Numbered from the stretch's first letter, positions 1 to 8,995 are shown. The stretch is 64,000 nt of DNA from Acidobacteriota bacterium (GCA_003224525.1 QHZB01000189.1:1-64000), one strand, 5' to 3'. Notes: generated from the sequence alone by a model not told the origin. Numbers and translations: made by a program.

Positions 1-1
1 A

Positions 2-1219
2 CTTCAGAGCGAGATGGTGGATCGAAACCGGAAAGACTCACTGCAACTGTTGCGCGTTCAGAACGACCTCAATTCCATCGCGCTGGCCATGCGGGACATG
101 CTGGACACCACGGAACCCTATCCGCTGACGGCTTGGACCGCGCAGTTCGAACGCATTCATCAGGACCTGGACACCGGGTTGAAACTGGAAGAGAGCCTGG
201 CCGGAGCAAACCGCACTCCGGAGCAGCGGCTGTTTCTTTCCCAAGCGGTGGCGCAGTTCTGGGACGCCGTGAACCGGATGTTCGGGCTAGCGCAGAACAG
301 TAGGGATACGGAGGCGCGGGAACAGATTCGCTTGTCGCTCCAGGCGCGGCAGCAAGCCCTCAGCACGGCCGTTTCACGGCTGCTGGTGGGAAATAACGAA
401 GGTGAAGAGCAGGCCGCCGCGCGCATCACGCAGATTTACGATGGTGTGCAGCGGCAGCTCTATATTTTCCTGGCCGCAACGCTCATCGCCATTGTTCTGA
501 CAAGCTTGTACCTGATTCGCAGTAACCGGCAGATTTTTGCCCGCCTGGCAGAGCTTTCCGAGCAGCGCAGTGATTTGGCGCAGAAACTGATCTCGACACA
601 GGAATCGACACTGCGGCACATTTCGCGCGAACTCCACGATGAATTCGGACAGGTTTTGACGGCGATCGGATCGATGCTGGGCCGCGCGGGCAAGCATGCC
701 CCGGATGGATCGCCCCTGCGCGAAGACCTGAAGGAGGTGCAGGAGATCGCGCAATCGACATTAAATAATATCAGGACACTCTCCCAGGCGCTTCATCCCG
801 TTCTACTCGAAGAGGCCGGGTTAGAAAGCACTTTCGACTGGTATATTCCCACGGTGGGACGGCAAACAGGCCTGGCGCTGCATTACGAGAAGACAGGACA
901 GCCATTTCCCGTGGAGACGAGCGCCGGCGTGCATATCTATCGCGTCCTGCAAGAAGCGCTGAATAACGTGAGCCGGCATTCCGGGGCCACTGACGCCTGG
1001 ATCTGGCTGAGATTCTCGCCGGATTCGCTGGAGCTCGAAGTGGAAGATCACGGCATGGGTTTCCTGGCAGAAAAGATGCAGCGCGGGATCGGGTTGGTGG
1101 CCATGCGCGAACGCGCCGAGTTGGTTGGCGGCACGCTGGCAATCTCACCGAGGCCGCAAGGCGGGACCAGGGTGCGTCTCCAGATTCCCCGAATCAAAGT
1201 GGATGCCAATGGCACCTAA
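2..1219 (+). CDS. Sensor histidine kinase, NarL/DegS type (5' end outside window)
   Basis: Membrane-anchored kinase that should phosphorylate the response regulator encoded directly after it. The frame is open to the window edge, so the true start is upstream. Counting from the ATG at 14, an N-terminal helical sensor region is followed by one membrane helix (about residues 150-168). Next is a HisKA_3 dimerisation segment with the phospho-acceptor in RELHDEFGQ (His208), then an HATPase_c domain with an N-box (EALNNVSRH), a G1-type motif (DHGMGF) and a GIGL motif. This layout is the NarX/DegS class. Its 3' end overlaps the regulator start. The sensed signal cannot be read from the sequence. Confidence 0.9.
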   Translation, partial: LQSEMVDRNRKDSLQLLRVQNDLNSIALAMRDMLDTTEPYPLTAWTAQFERIHQDLDTGLKLEESLAGANRTPEQRLFLSQAVAQFWDAVNRMFGLAQNSRDTEAREQIRLSLQARQQALSTAVSRLLVGNNEGEEQAAARITQIYDGVQRQLYIFLAATLIAIVLTSLYLIRSNRQIFARLAELSEQRSDLAQKLISTQESTLRHISRELHDEFGQVLTAIGSMLGRAGKHAPDGSPLREDLKEVQEIAQSTLNNIRTLSQALHPVLLEEAGLESTFDWYIPTVGRQTGLALHYEKTGQPFPVETSAGVHIYRVLQEALNNVSRHSGATDAWIWLRFSPDSLELEVEDHGMGFLAEKMQRGIGLVAMRERAELVGGTLAISPRPQGGTRVRLQIPRIKVDANGT

Positions 1220-1838
1220 GATAACGGTTCTGCTGGCCGACGATCACGCTCTGGTACGCCGCGGATTTCGCCGTATGCTGGAAGATGACCCGGAAATCTC
1301 CGTCGTTGGAGAAGCCAGCGACGGTAAAGAAGCCGTCCGCCTGGCCTGCGCGCTGCGGCCCAGGGTCACCGTGATGGACTGCGCGATGCCGGAACTGAGC
1401 GGTATCGAAGCGGCACGAAAAATCCTGGAAAAATTCCCGCAAGCGGGAATCTTGATGTTAAGCATGCATTCCGAGGAAACGCTGGTGAACCAGGCGCTCG
1501 AAGCGGGCGCGCGCGGCTACGTGCTGAAAAATGCCATGAACCTCGACCTGGTCAGCGCCGTCAAGAGCATCGCGGCAGGCATGACAGTGCTGGACCCGCA
1601 AGTGGCCCGGCCGGACACGCTCAAGGGGGAGCGCGGCGGAGGATTGACGCCCCGCGAACTGGAAATCCTGAAACACATCGTGGCCGGCAAGTCGAACAAG
1701 GAAATCGCAGCGGGCTTGAATCTCAGTGTGAATACAGTCGCGGTGCACCGCGCCAATATCATGGAGACGCTGGGGATTCACAAGACGGCAGAGCTGGTGG
1801 TCTACGCGATTCGAAATGGTCTGGTGAACTTGCCTTGA
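1209..1838 (+). CDS. Response regulator, NarL/FixJ family
   Basis: Transcription factor of 209 residues and the cognate partner of the preceding kinase. The receiver domain has the acidic pair D11/D12, phospho-acceptor D57 (VMDCAMPEL) and conserved K107 (YVLKN). The C-terminal LuxR-type HTH reads LTPRELEILKHIVAGKSNKEIA. The chosen ATG overlaps the kinase stop codon; an ATG two codons earlier is equally in frame. The stop overlaps the start of the next gene as TTGA, so regulator and ASPIC/UnbV protein are probably translationally coupled. The regulon is unknown, but the co-oriented cytochrome locus downstream is an obvious candidate. Confidence 0.92.
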   Translation: MAPKITVLLADDHALVRRGFRRMLEDDPEISVVGEASDGKEAVRLACALRPRVTVMDCAMPELSGIEAARKILEKFPQAGILMLSMHSEETLVNQALEAGARGYVLKNAMNLDLVSAVKSIAAGMTVLDPQVARPDTLKGERGGGLTPRELEILKHIVAGKSNKEIAAGLNLSVNTVAVHRANIMETLGIHKTAELVVYAIRNGLVNLP

Positions 1839-3529
1839 ACCGGCGAGACTTCCTTTTCAAAACAATCAGCGCAGGACTAACCACGGCGGCGCCACCTTGG
1901 ACATTCGCTAATCCAGCCTCTTCCCTAGGATTCCGTCTGACCGATGTTACGAACGCGGCCGGCATCCAGTTCCGGCACAACAGCGGCGCTTATGGCGGCA
2001 AATTGCTCCCGGAGACGCTGGGCGCAGGCTGCGCGTTCCTCGATTACGACGACGATGGCTGGCAGGACATTCTGCTGGTGAACGGCATGGACTGGCCCGG
2101 ACACAAACGCCAGCGATCCACGCTGCGGCTCTACCGCAACAACCGCAACGGCACATTCACCGACGTTACCCGAACCGCGGGCCTCGACGTCGAGATGTAT
2201 GGAATGGGAGTGGCCGTCGGGGATTACAACAACGATGGTTTTCCGGATATTTTCATCACTTGCGTGGGGCAGAGCCGGCTTTTTCGCAACACCGGCAAAG
2301 GAACATTTGTTGATGCCACGCGTGCGAGCGGCCTCTTTGGGCGTCAGGGCTTCAGCACTTCCGCGCTGTGGTTTGATTATGACCGGGATGGCTTGCTGGA
2401 TCTTTTCCTGTGCAACTACGTGCGCTGGTCTCCCGAGCACGATGTCTTCTGCAGCCTCGATGGTTCGCACAAATCGTACTGCACTCCGGAAGCGTATCGC
2501 GGGGATACTTGCTGGCTCTTCCACAACCGTGGAAACGGCACTTTCGAAGAGGTGACCGCCACGAGCGGCATTTTTGACAGCAGCTCAAAATCTCTTGGCG
2601 TCGCCATGTTCGACTACGACCAAGATGGCTGGCCCGATCTTGTGGTGGCCAACGACACGCAACCCAATAAGTTGTACCGTAATTTAAGAAACAGCAAATT
2701 CAAGGATGTCGCGGTGGAGGCCGGTCTGGCGTTTAGCACAGAAGGAAAGGCCCGCGCCGGCATGGGCGTCGACACCGGAGATTTCGATGGCTCGGGCAAG
2801 CCGGGTGTGGCCATCACCAACTTTGACAATGAAATGATCGGCCTGTATCGCGCCGCTGCTCCGGGAGTTTTCGACGACGTGTCCATTCCATCCGGCATCG
2901 GGGCAGCATCCAGGAACACTCTCGGATTTGGCTGTATGTTCTTCGATGTGGACCTTGATGGCGCTCTGGACCTGGCGGTGGCCAATGGCCACATCGACGA
3001 AACCGTCAGAAATATCCGCGGCAACACCGGATACGCGCAACCGCCGCAGCTCTTTCTGAACCAGGGCGGTGGAAAGTTTCTAGATGTGGCGAACGGGGCT
3101 GGAGGAGGATTTGAGACTCCGAAAGTTGGACGGGGACTGGCCTACGGCGATTTCGACCGCGACGGTGACCTGGACATCTTGATGACCACCAACAATGGGC
3201 CAGCGTACTTATACCGGAACGATCCAGAGGGGCATCCTCGGAGCATTCGATTTCGCCTGAAGGGTACGAAGTCGAATCGCGATGCGATCGGCTCGTCGAT
3301 CCGCATTTACTACGAGGGGCACACGCAATCGAGGATGGTCCGGGGGGGCTCTAGCTATCTTTCTCAATCGGAATTGCCGGTAACGTTTGGTCTCGGCTTG
3401 CGTGAAAAAATCGATCGCGTGGTGATCGACTGGCCCAACGGGCGCACGGAGGAATACAAAGATCTGCGTGCCGGAGAAATGTACAACTGCATGGAAACAA
3501 AAGGGATAGATGCTCAGCATGGTTTCTAA
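1835..3529 (+). CDS. Exported FG-GAP/VCBS-repeat protein with ASPIC/UnbV C-terminus
   Basis: Predicted extracytoplasmic beta-propeller-like protein of 564 residues. The N-terminus has a twin-arginine motif (RRDFLFK) before a hydrophobic stretch, so Tat export is likely. Repeated calcium-binding-like loops of FG-GAP/VCBS type (DYDDDGWQD, DYNNDGFPD, DYDRDGLLD, DYDQDGWPD, DVDLDGALD, DFDRDGDLD) fill the body. The last 90 or so residues are an ASPIC/UnbV domain (GTKSNRDAIGS, GGSSYLSQSE, DWPNGR). The start is TTG, overlapping the regulator stop by TTGA. A close paralogue lies a few kb downstream. Family function is poorly known; adhesion or scaffold roles are usually proposed. Confidence 0.88.
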   Translation: MNRRDFLFKTISAGLTTAAPPWTFANPASSLGFRLTDVTNAAGIQFRHNSGAYGGKLLPETLGAGCAFLDYDDDGWQDILLVNGMDWPGHKRQRSTLRLYRNNRNGTFTDVTRTAGLDVEMYGMGVAVGDYNNDGFPDIFITCVGQSRLFRNTGKGTFVDATRASGLFGRQGFSTSALWFDYDRDGLLDLFLCNYVRWSPEHDVFCSLDGSHKSYCTPEAYRGDTCWLFHNRGNGTFEEVTATSGIFDSSSKSLGVAMFDYDQDGWPDLVVANDTQPNKLYRNLRNSKFKDVAVEAGLAFSTEGKARAGMGVDTGDFDGSGKPGVAITNFDNEMIGLYRAAAPGVFDDVSIPSGIGAASRNTLGFGCMFFDVDLDGALDLAVANGHIDETVRNIRGNTGYAQPPQLFLNQGGGKFLDVANGAGGGFETPKVGRGLAYGDFDRDGDLDILMTTNNGPAYLYRNDPEGHPRSIRFRLKGTKSNRDAIGSSIRIYYEGHTQSRMVRGGSSYLSQSELPVTFGLGLREKIDRVVIDWPNGRTEEYKDLRAGEMYNCMETKGIDAQHGF

Positions 3530-3642
3530 TGCTTTTGCATTATTGCCAGCCTCGGCGCTAAAACATATAAGTGTGCCCACTAGCAACAGCGCCTCCGGCT
3601 CCGCCAGATCCTGGCTCGCTTCGGGGCACCCCAAACTGAATT

Positions 3643-3679
3643 GCGGCCGGATGTTACTCACACATCCGGCCGCTGTTTT
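3643..3679 (+). terminator. Strong hairpin terminator after the first ASPIC gene
   Basis: A perfect 12-bp inverted repeat (GCGGCCGGATGT / ACATCCGGCCGC) encloses a 7-nt loop and is followed by TGTTTT. It separates the kinase-regulator-ASPIC unit from the cytochrome gene. It also argues against any cytochrome start codon inside it. Confidence 0.8.
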
Positions 3680-3712
3680 GATAGCCGCAAACTGCACATC
3701 CAGGTGGAGATG

Positions 3713-6601
3713 ATGCAAATTGATTTTGTAAAGCGGTGGTTATCACGAATCCTGGCTGCGCTGACCGTCAGCGCGGTTTACCTGTATGGATATCCCTCGG
3801 CCACGATTTTTTACTTTGTTGCGGATTTGTTTCACATCGCGATCGGAACCGGCTTAACGATCCTCCTCATTTTTTACGTTGTACGCTTGCTCCCCCGCGA
3901 AACGCTTCTGGCCCGGCTGGGCTGGATCTCGCTGGCTACGGGAGCGCTGCTCGGAATCGTGTTGATCAAAATCGGTACGCCTCTTCGGCTGAGGACGTGG
4001 CTTTATGCGCATATTGCGTTGTGCGTTCTTGGCACGCTTTTTCTGGCGACGTCGTGGCTCTTTTCAAAAGGGTGGCCGGGTGACGGCGTCCTCCCGCGCG
4101 GCTTTGGATTTGCAGCGCTGACGCTACTGATGGCGGGTATCGCCGCAGGCACATGGTGGACGCGCGAAGTCGCCTGGAAGAACGCAAATCGCATCTCCAA
4201 TCCGCTGATGCCTCCGGAAACAATGGACAGCGAAGGTGATGGCCCTCAGGGGAAGTTCTTCCCCAGCTCGGCGCAGACCAAACATGGCGGCAACATTCCA
4301 TCCAAGTACTTCATGAAATCGGACGCCTGCCAGCGCTGCCATGCGGATATCTATAAGCAGTGGGACAGCTCGATGCACCATTTCTCTTCCTTCAACAACC
4401 AGTGGTACCGCAAGAGCATCGAGTACATGCAGGAGGTCGCGGGCGTGCGTTCCTCGAAGTGGTGCGCGGGCTGCCACGATCCTGCGCTGCTCTACAGCGG
4501 TTTGTTCGATACGCCGATCAAGCAAATTGTTGATCGCCCGGAAGCTCGCGCCGGCCTCGGCTGCCTGATGTGCCACAGCATTGTGGAAGTGAAAAGCACC
4601 ATGGGCCAGGGTGATTTTTTCCTGGAGTACCCGAAACTCCACGAGCTGGCGGCCAGCGAGAATCCGTTGGTGCGCAGGTTGCACGACTTTGTGGTTCGCC
4701 TGAACCCTGAGCCGCATCGCCGCACTTTTCTGAAGCCCTTCATGCGCGCGGACACCGCGGAGTTTTGTTCTTCGTGCCACAAGGTCCATCTGGACGTCCC
4801 GGTGAATTACTACCGCTGGATTCGCGGCTTCAATGAATATGACAACTGGCAGGCCAGCGGCGTTTCCGGCCAGGGCGCGCGCGCCTTCTACTATCCGAAG
4901 TCGCCCATGAATTGCGCGGATTGCCACATGCCGCAAGTTCCCTCGAACGATGACGGCAACGTTGACGGCCTTATCCATTCGCATCGCTTCCCCGGCGCGA
5001 ACACGGCGGTGCCCACAGCGAATCAGGACCCGGCGCAATTTGAGTTCGCCAAAAAGTTTCTTCAGGACAATCAACTGACCGTCGATATTTTCGCGATCTC
5101 GCCCGCGGAGAAAGAAGCGAACGTGCCCGTACGGAGCGAAATTGGAAGGCCCGAACTCTCGACGACTTTCGCCGTCGGCGAAGAATCTGATATTTCACTG
5201 CCGAAAGGCCCATCCGGCGAAATCCGCCCGGTCACCGCTCCCATCGATCGCACCGATGCGGCGGTGCGGCGGGGCGATAACGCTCGCGTGGATGTGGTCG
5301 TGCGCACGCGCAAGGTCGGGCACTTCTTCCCCGGCGGCACGGTTGACGCTTTCGATGTGTGGCTTGAGCTGCAAGCCACGGATGAAAAGGGCCAAACGAT
5401 TTTCTGGAGCGGGAAAGTGGAGGACGATGGCAAAGGCCCGGTCGAGCCGGGGGCGCACTTCTATCGTTCGCTGCAGATCGATGGCCACGGCAATGCCATC
5501 AACAAACGAAACGCGTGGGCGACGCGCTCGGTCGTTTACGTCCATCTGATCCCTCCCGGCGCGGCGGATACGGCGCACTATCGTCTCCACATTCCGGAAA
5601 ATGCGGAAGACAAAATTACTCTGCATGCTCGGCTCAACTACCGGAAGTTCAGTTGGTTTAATACACGCTTCTCGTTCGCGGGGGTCGAGGCGGACAAAAC
5701 CGGGCCGGGCGACCTTGGCACAGCAGCCACGCCTGATTACGACGACCGCAAGTGGGCCTTCAACCGTGATACATCGACGGTGTCCGGCAACCTCAAGGCC
5801 ATTCCGGATCTTCCCATCATTACAATTGCCGAAGACACCAAAACGTTGCGAGTTCTCGCGCGGAATGCTGCTGCGCCCCAACCGAAGACAGTTGCCACGA
5901 AAGAGGATTGGACTCGGTGGAACGATTACGGAATTGGGCTTTTTCTGCAGGGCGATTTGAAAGCGGCCGCCGCTGCGTTCGAGGAAATCACACGGGCCGA
6001 TCCGCAAAATCCCGACGGCTGGACCAACATCGGCCGCGTTCTGGTGCAGGAGGGGGATACCGCGGGCGCGCGAAAAGTGCTGGAGAAGTCCCTGGCGATT
6101 GACTCGCAGCTTGCGCGGACAAATTTCTTCTACGCACGCGCCCTCAAAGAAGATGGAGACTACCAGGGCGCCATCGCTCACTTGCAAATCGTGCTCGCGC
6201 AGTTCCCGCGCGACCGCGTCGTGCACAACGAGCTTGGTCGTGTTCTTTTTCTTCAGAAGCGCTACGCCGACGCGGTGAAGGAATTCGAACAGACACTTTC
6301 GATCGATCCCGAAGACCTGCAAGCGCATTACAACCTGATGCTGTGCTACAACGGCCTGGGCGATGACGCCAAAGCGAACGAACACAAGGCGCGGTATCTG
6401 CGATTCAAGGCCGATGAATCGGCCCAGGCCATTACCGGGCCGTACCGCCAAACTCATCCCCAGGACAACAACGAGCGGCAGGCGATTCACGAACACGTCA
6501 GCGTCACCCTTACACCGGCGCGGACCAAAAAGGCGCTTACGGCGAGGGCCTCAACGCAAAGTGTAAACCGGGAGCGTGCCCGCCCCGGCGGTTCGAAATA
6601 A
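3713..6601 (+). CDS. Membrane multihaem cytochrome c with C-terminal TPR repeats
   Basis: Predicted electron-transfer protein of about 962 residues. The N-terminal 150 residues hold about four membrane helices. Five CXXCH haem-binding motifs follow: CQRCH (about 206), CAGCH (251), CLMCH (284), CSSCH (352) and CADCH (401). Scattered His residues could be distal ligands, as in the cytochrome c554 superfamily. Residues from about 740 form TPR repeats (WTNIGRVLVQEGDTAGAR, VHNELGRVLFLQKRYADAV, AHYNLMLCYNGLGDDAKA). A ribosome site (AGGTGGAG) precedes two consecutive ATGs and fixes the start. The haem domain should lie outside the cytoplasm. The electron donor and acceptor are unknown. Confidence 0.88.
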   Translation: MQIDFVKRWLSRILAALTVSAVYLYGYPSATIFYFVADLFHIAIGTGLTILLIFYVVRLLPRETLLARLGWISLATGALLGIVLIKIGTPLRLRTWLYAHIALCVLGTLFLATSWLFSKGWPGDGVLPRGFGFAALTLLMAGIAAGTWWTREVAWKNANRISNPLMPPETMDSEGDGPQGKFFPSSAQTKHGGNIPSKYFMKSDACQRCHADIYKQWDSSMHHFSSFNNQWYRKSIEYMQEVAGVRSSKWCAGCHDPALLYSGLFDTPIKQIVDRPEARAGLGCLMCHSIVEVKSTMGQGDFFLEYPKLHELAASENPLVRRLHDFVVRLNPEPHRRTFLKPFMRADTAEFCSSCHKVHLDVPVNYYRWIRGFNEYDNWQASGVSGQGARAFYYPKSPMNCADCHMPQVPSNDDGNVDGLIHSHRFPGANTAVPTANQDPAQFEFAKKFLQDNQLTVDIFAISPAEKEANVPVRSEIGRPELSTTFAVGEESDISLPKGPSGEIRPVTAPIDRTDAAVRRGDNARVDVVVRTRKVGHFFPGGTVDAFDVWLELQATDEKGQTIFWSGKVEDDGKGPVEPGAHFYRSLQIDGHGNAINKRNAWATRSVVYVHLIPPGAADTAHYRLHIPENAEDKITLHARLNYRKFSWFNTRFSFAGVEADKTGPGDLGTAATPDYDDRKWAFNRDTSTVSGNLKAIPDLPIITIAEDTKTLRVLARNAAAPQPKTVATKEDWTRWNDYGIGLFLQGDLKAAAAAFEEITRADPQNPDGWTNIGRVLVQEGDTAGARKVLEKSLAIDSQLARTNFFYARALKEDGDYQGAIAHLQIVLAQFPRDRVVHNELGRVLFLQKRYADAVKEFEQTLSIDPEDLQAHYNLMLCYNGLGDDAKANEHKARYLRFKADESAQAITGPYRQTHPQDNNERQAIHEHVSVTLTPARTKKALTARASTQSVNRERARPGGSK

Positions 6602-6638
6602 TCTTCAGGATGACAGCCGTCTCAAGGAGCTGCGAAAA

Positions 6639-7205
6639 ATGACCTGGATCAAGACTGTTCGAATAGACGAAGACAATCGCGTCAAGAGCGCGATGGAAGC
6701 GCAACGCAAGGTCTATCCGGTCGAATACGCTACCCCCGTCCATCCCGTGAATGACGGCCAAATGTCCGGCATCGTAGCGAGCCATACGCTTCTCCCCGAT
6801 GTGCTCTTCCATGCCTTCAGCACGTTTGGCGCGCTGATGTCGCCGGATTTGCCTCTCAAACGGCATCAGCACGAAATGATCGCCACAATGGTTTCCGTGA
6901 CGAATCGCTGCCACTATTGAATCGAATCACACGCAGAGTTTCTGCGTCGGGTCACGCTGGATGAAACGATGGTCAATGCGCTGCGCAATGACTATAGGAC
7001 CGCGTCAATCAGCGAGCAGGATCGCACCATGCTGGACTATGTGGTGAAGCTGACGAAAGACGCAACGAAATGCGGCCGGGAAGATCACGTCAAGCTGCGC
7101 GCCGCTGGCTTCGACGATCGCGGCATTCTGCAGATCACGCTGATCGCGTCCTGGTTCAACTACATCAATCGCGCGGCCGATGCACTCGGCGTGGGCCGCG
7201 ATTGA
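6639..7205 (+). CDS. Probable selenoprotein: AhpD-like / peroxidase-related carboxymuconolactone decarboxylase-fold protein (UGA at codon 94)
   Basis: Read through an in-frame TGA, the gene gives a 188-residue protein of the peroxidase-related AhpD/CMD fold, the usual family length. A good ribosome site (AAGGAG, 9 nt upstream) sets the ATG. The active site reads C91-H92-Y93-U94-x3-H98 with E79 twelve residues before C91. This spacing (E-x11-C-x2-C-x3-H) is that of the AhpD catalytic residues, with Sec at the second (resolving) Cys. Downstream sequence ([42 protein letters not shown]) continues the family without a gap. A SECIS-like hairpin follows the UGA. The role is probably thiol/peroxide redox chemistry. 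The alternative is a pseudogene with a Cys-to-stop change. Confidence 0.82.
6918..6947 (+). promoter_or_regulatory. In-frame UGA codon and bacterial SECIS-like hairpin
   Basis: TGA is followed 10 nt later by a perfect 7-bp stem (ACGCAGA / TCTGCGT) closing a three-base GTT loop. The loop G is the 18th base after the UGA. Known bacterial SECIS elements lie in the coding region just after UGA, with a G at the start of the apical loop and roughly 16-37 nt between UGA and loop, so the geometry fits. SelB would be the expected ligand; no sel genes lie in this window. Confidence 0.72.
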
Positions 7206-7216
7206 AACTTGGGGGA

Positions 7217-8932
7217 ATGGTGAAGCGTTCGCTCGCAACGATTCTAGTTTTTGCGCTGGCAATACTTCTCGTCGGAGAAACAGGAATCGGAGCAACACCA
7301 GAAACCTCAACGATTCAGTTCCGGGATGTCACGCAGCAGGCGGGAATCCGCTTCGTCCACAACAATGGCGCCTTCGGGAAGAAATTCCTTCCCGAAACCA
7401 TGGGACCGGGTGTGGCCGTCATTGACTACGACAATGACGGCTGGCCAGACATTTTTCTCGTGAACGGCATGGACTGGCCCGGGCACGTTCAGAAGCACTC
7501 GACGCCCAAGCTCTATCACAACAATCATGACGGCACGTTCACGGACGCAACCCACAAGGCGGGACTGGACATCGATATGTTTGGAATGGGGGTGGCGGTC
7601 GGGGACTACGACAACGATGGCTACGACGATCTTTTTGTTACTGCCTACGGCCAAAGTCACCTTTTTCATAACAACGGCAACGGCACTTTCACAGATGTCA
7701 CACGGAAGGCGGGGCTGCTGGGGCCAAAGGAATTCAGCACCAGCGCCGCGTGGGTTGACTACGACAAGGACGGCCATCTCGATCTGGTCTTCGCCAATTA
7801 TGTCCAGTGGACCCCGGAAAGCGATCTCTACTGCACGCTCGACGGCAAAAGCAAGTCCTACTGCACTCCGGAATCGTACAAAGGCACTTCCGTCCGTCTC
7901 TGGCACAATCGCGGCAACGGCACGTTTGAAGACGTGACACAAAAAGCCGGACTCGGCGACCCAACGTCGAAAACTCTCGGCATTGCCGTGCTCGATTACG
8001 ACAGTGATGGCTGGCCCGATCTTTTGTTTTCGAATGATACCCAGCCGAACAAGCTATATCGCAACAACGGCAACGGCACGTTTGCCGAAAAGGCGGTCGT
8101 CGCAGGAATCGCTTTCAGCGAAGACGGCGTTGCCCGCGCAGGCATGGGCGTGGATGCGGCGGATTACGACCACTCGGGCTTCCCCAGCCTCTTGATCACT
8201 AATTTCGCGAACCAGATGCTCTCGCTTTATCACAATGAAGGAAAGGGACTCTTCGTCGATGAAGCTCCGCGCTCGGAGATCGGGCGCGCTTCCCTGCTCA
8301 CTCTTGGCTTTGGCTGCTTCTTCTTCGATTATGACCTCGACGGCTGGCCTGACGTTCTGGTCGCGAACGGCCATATCGATGCCGATATCCAGCGTGTGCA
8401 GGCGAACGTGAAATACGCCATGCCGCCGCATCTGTTCCGCAATATCGGCAAGGGGAAATTCGAAGAGGTCACCAAGTCACTCGGGCAATCCTTCGCCACT
8501 CCACGAGTGGGGCGCGGCGCCGCCTACGCCGATTTCAATAACGACGGCCGGCTGGACCTTCTTCTCTCCACCAATGGCGGCCCGGTGTATTTGTTTCGGA
8601 ATGAAGCACAGGGCTCTGCGGCATCGAACAAGAGTCTGCGCGTCAAGTTGACCGGCACAAAATCCAACCGCGATGGCATCGGGACAACTGTGAGGCTGAC
8701 GTCCGGGGGAGAAACGCAGACGCAAATGCTTCGCAGCGGCTCCAGCTACCTCTCCGCCAGCGAACTCGTTCTGACCTTTGGCCTTGCGCTCAAAGACAAA
8801 GCCGACATAGTCGAAATTCGCTGGCCCAGTGGTCAGGTCGATCGGCTCTCGAATGTGAGCGCAGGCCAAACCGGGACGGTGACCGAAGGAAAGGGCATCA
8901 CCGCCTCCCGCGCCTACAGCAAGAAAAACTGA
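7217..8932 (+). CDS. Secreted FG-GAP/VCBS-repeat protein with ASPIC/UnbV C-terminus (second copy)
   Basis: Paralogue (571 residues) of the ASPIC/UnbV protein upstream, collinear along its whole length (shared stretches such as NGMDWPGH, KSYCTPE, NDTQPNKLYRN, GTKSNRD). Here the N-terminus is a Sec-type signal peptide (MVKRSLATILVFALAILLVG) instead of a Tat signal. Repeat loops include DYDNDGWPD, DYDNDGYDD, DYDKDGHLD, DYDSDGWPD, DYDLDGWPD and DFNNDGRLD. It starts 11 nt after the AhpD-like gene, preceded by GGGGGA, so the two are likely cotranscribed. Function is unproven; localisation is probably periplasmic or cell-surface. Confidence 0.87.
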   Translation: MVKRSLATILVFALAILLVGETGIGATPETSTIQFRDVTQQAGIRFVHNNGAFGKKFLPETMGPGVAVIDYDNDGWPDIFLVNGMDWPGHVQKHSTPKLYHNNHDGTFTDATHKAGLDIDMFGMGVAVGDYDNDGYDDLFVTAYGQSHLFHNNGNGTFTDVTRKAGLLGPKEFSTSAAWVDYDKDGHLDLVFANYVQWTPESDLYCTLDGKSKSYCTPESYKGTSVRLWHNRGNGTFEDVTQKAGLGDPTSKTLGIAVLDYDSDGWPDLLFSNDTQPNKLYRNNGNGTFAEKAVVAGIAFSEDGVARAGMGVDAADYDHSGFPSLLITNFANQMLSLYHNEGKGLFVDEAPRSEIGRASLLTLGFGCFFFDYDLDGWPDVLVANGHIDADIQRVQANVKYAMPPHLFRNIGKGKFEEVTKSLGQSFATPRVGRGAAYADFNNDGRLDLLLSTNGGPVYLFRNEAQGSAASNKSLRVKLTGTKSNRDGIGTTVRLTSGGETQTQMLRSGSSYLSASELVLTFGLALKDKADIVEIRWPSGQVDRLSNVSAGQTGTVTEGKGITASRAYSKKN

Positions 8933-8978
8933 GCGATCCCGCGACACACGTTAGGCCTAAAACAAAACGCCTCCGAAT

Positions 8979-8995
8979 CGACCGGGGTCGTTTTT
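8979..8995 (+). terminator. Probable Rho-independent terminator
   Basis: A short hairpin (CGAC CGGG GTCG) is followed by TTTTT. It sits between the convergent ASPIC/UnbV and glutamine synthetase genes. The stem is short, so confidence is moderate. Confidence 0.5.

Noticed and set aside
5195-6496. Long minus-strand frame opposite the cytochrome gene
   Set aside because: The strand with haem motifs and TPRs is clearly the coding strand. The reverse frame has no recognisable content.
6918-6920. TGA as the end of a short gene followed by a separate gene from 6969
   Set aside because: The two frames are the same frame of one family and the stop falls on the catalytic Cys position. The downstream ATG has no ribosome site.
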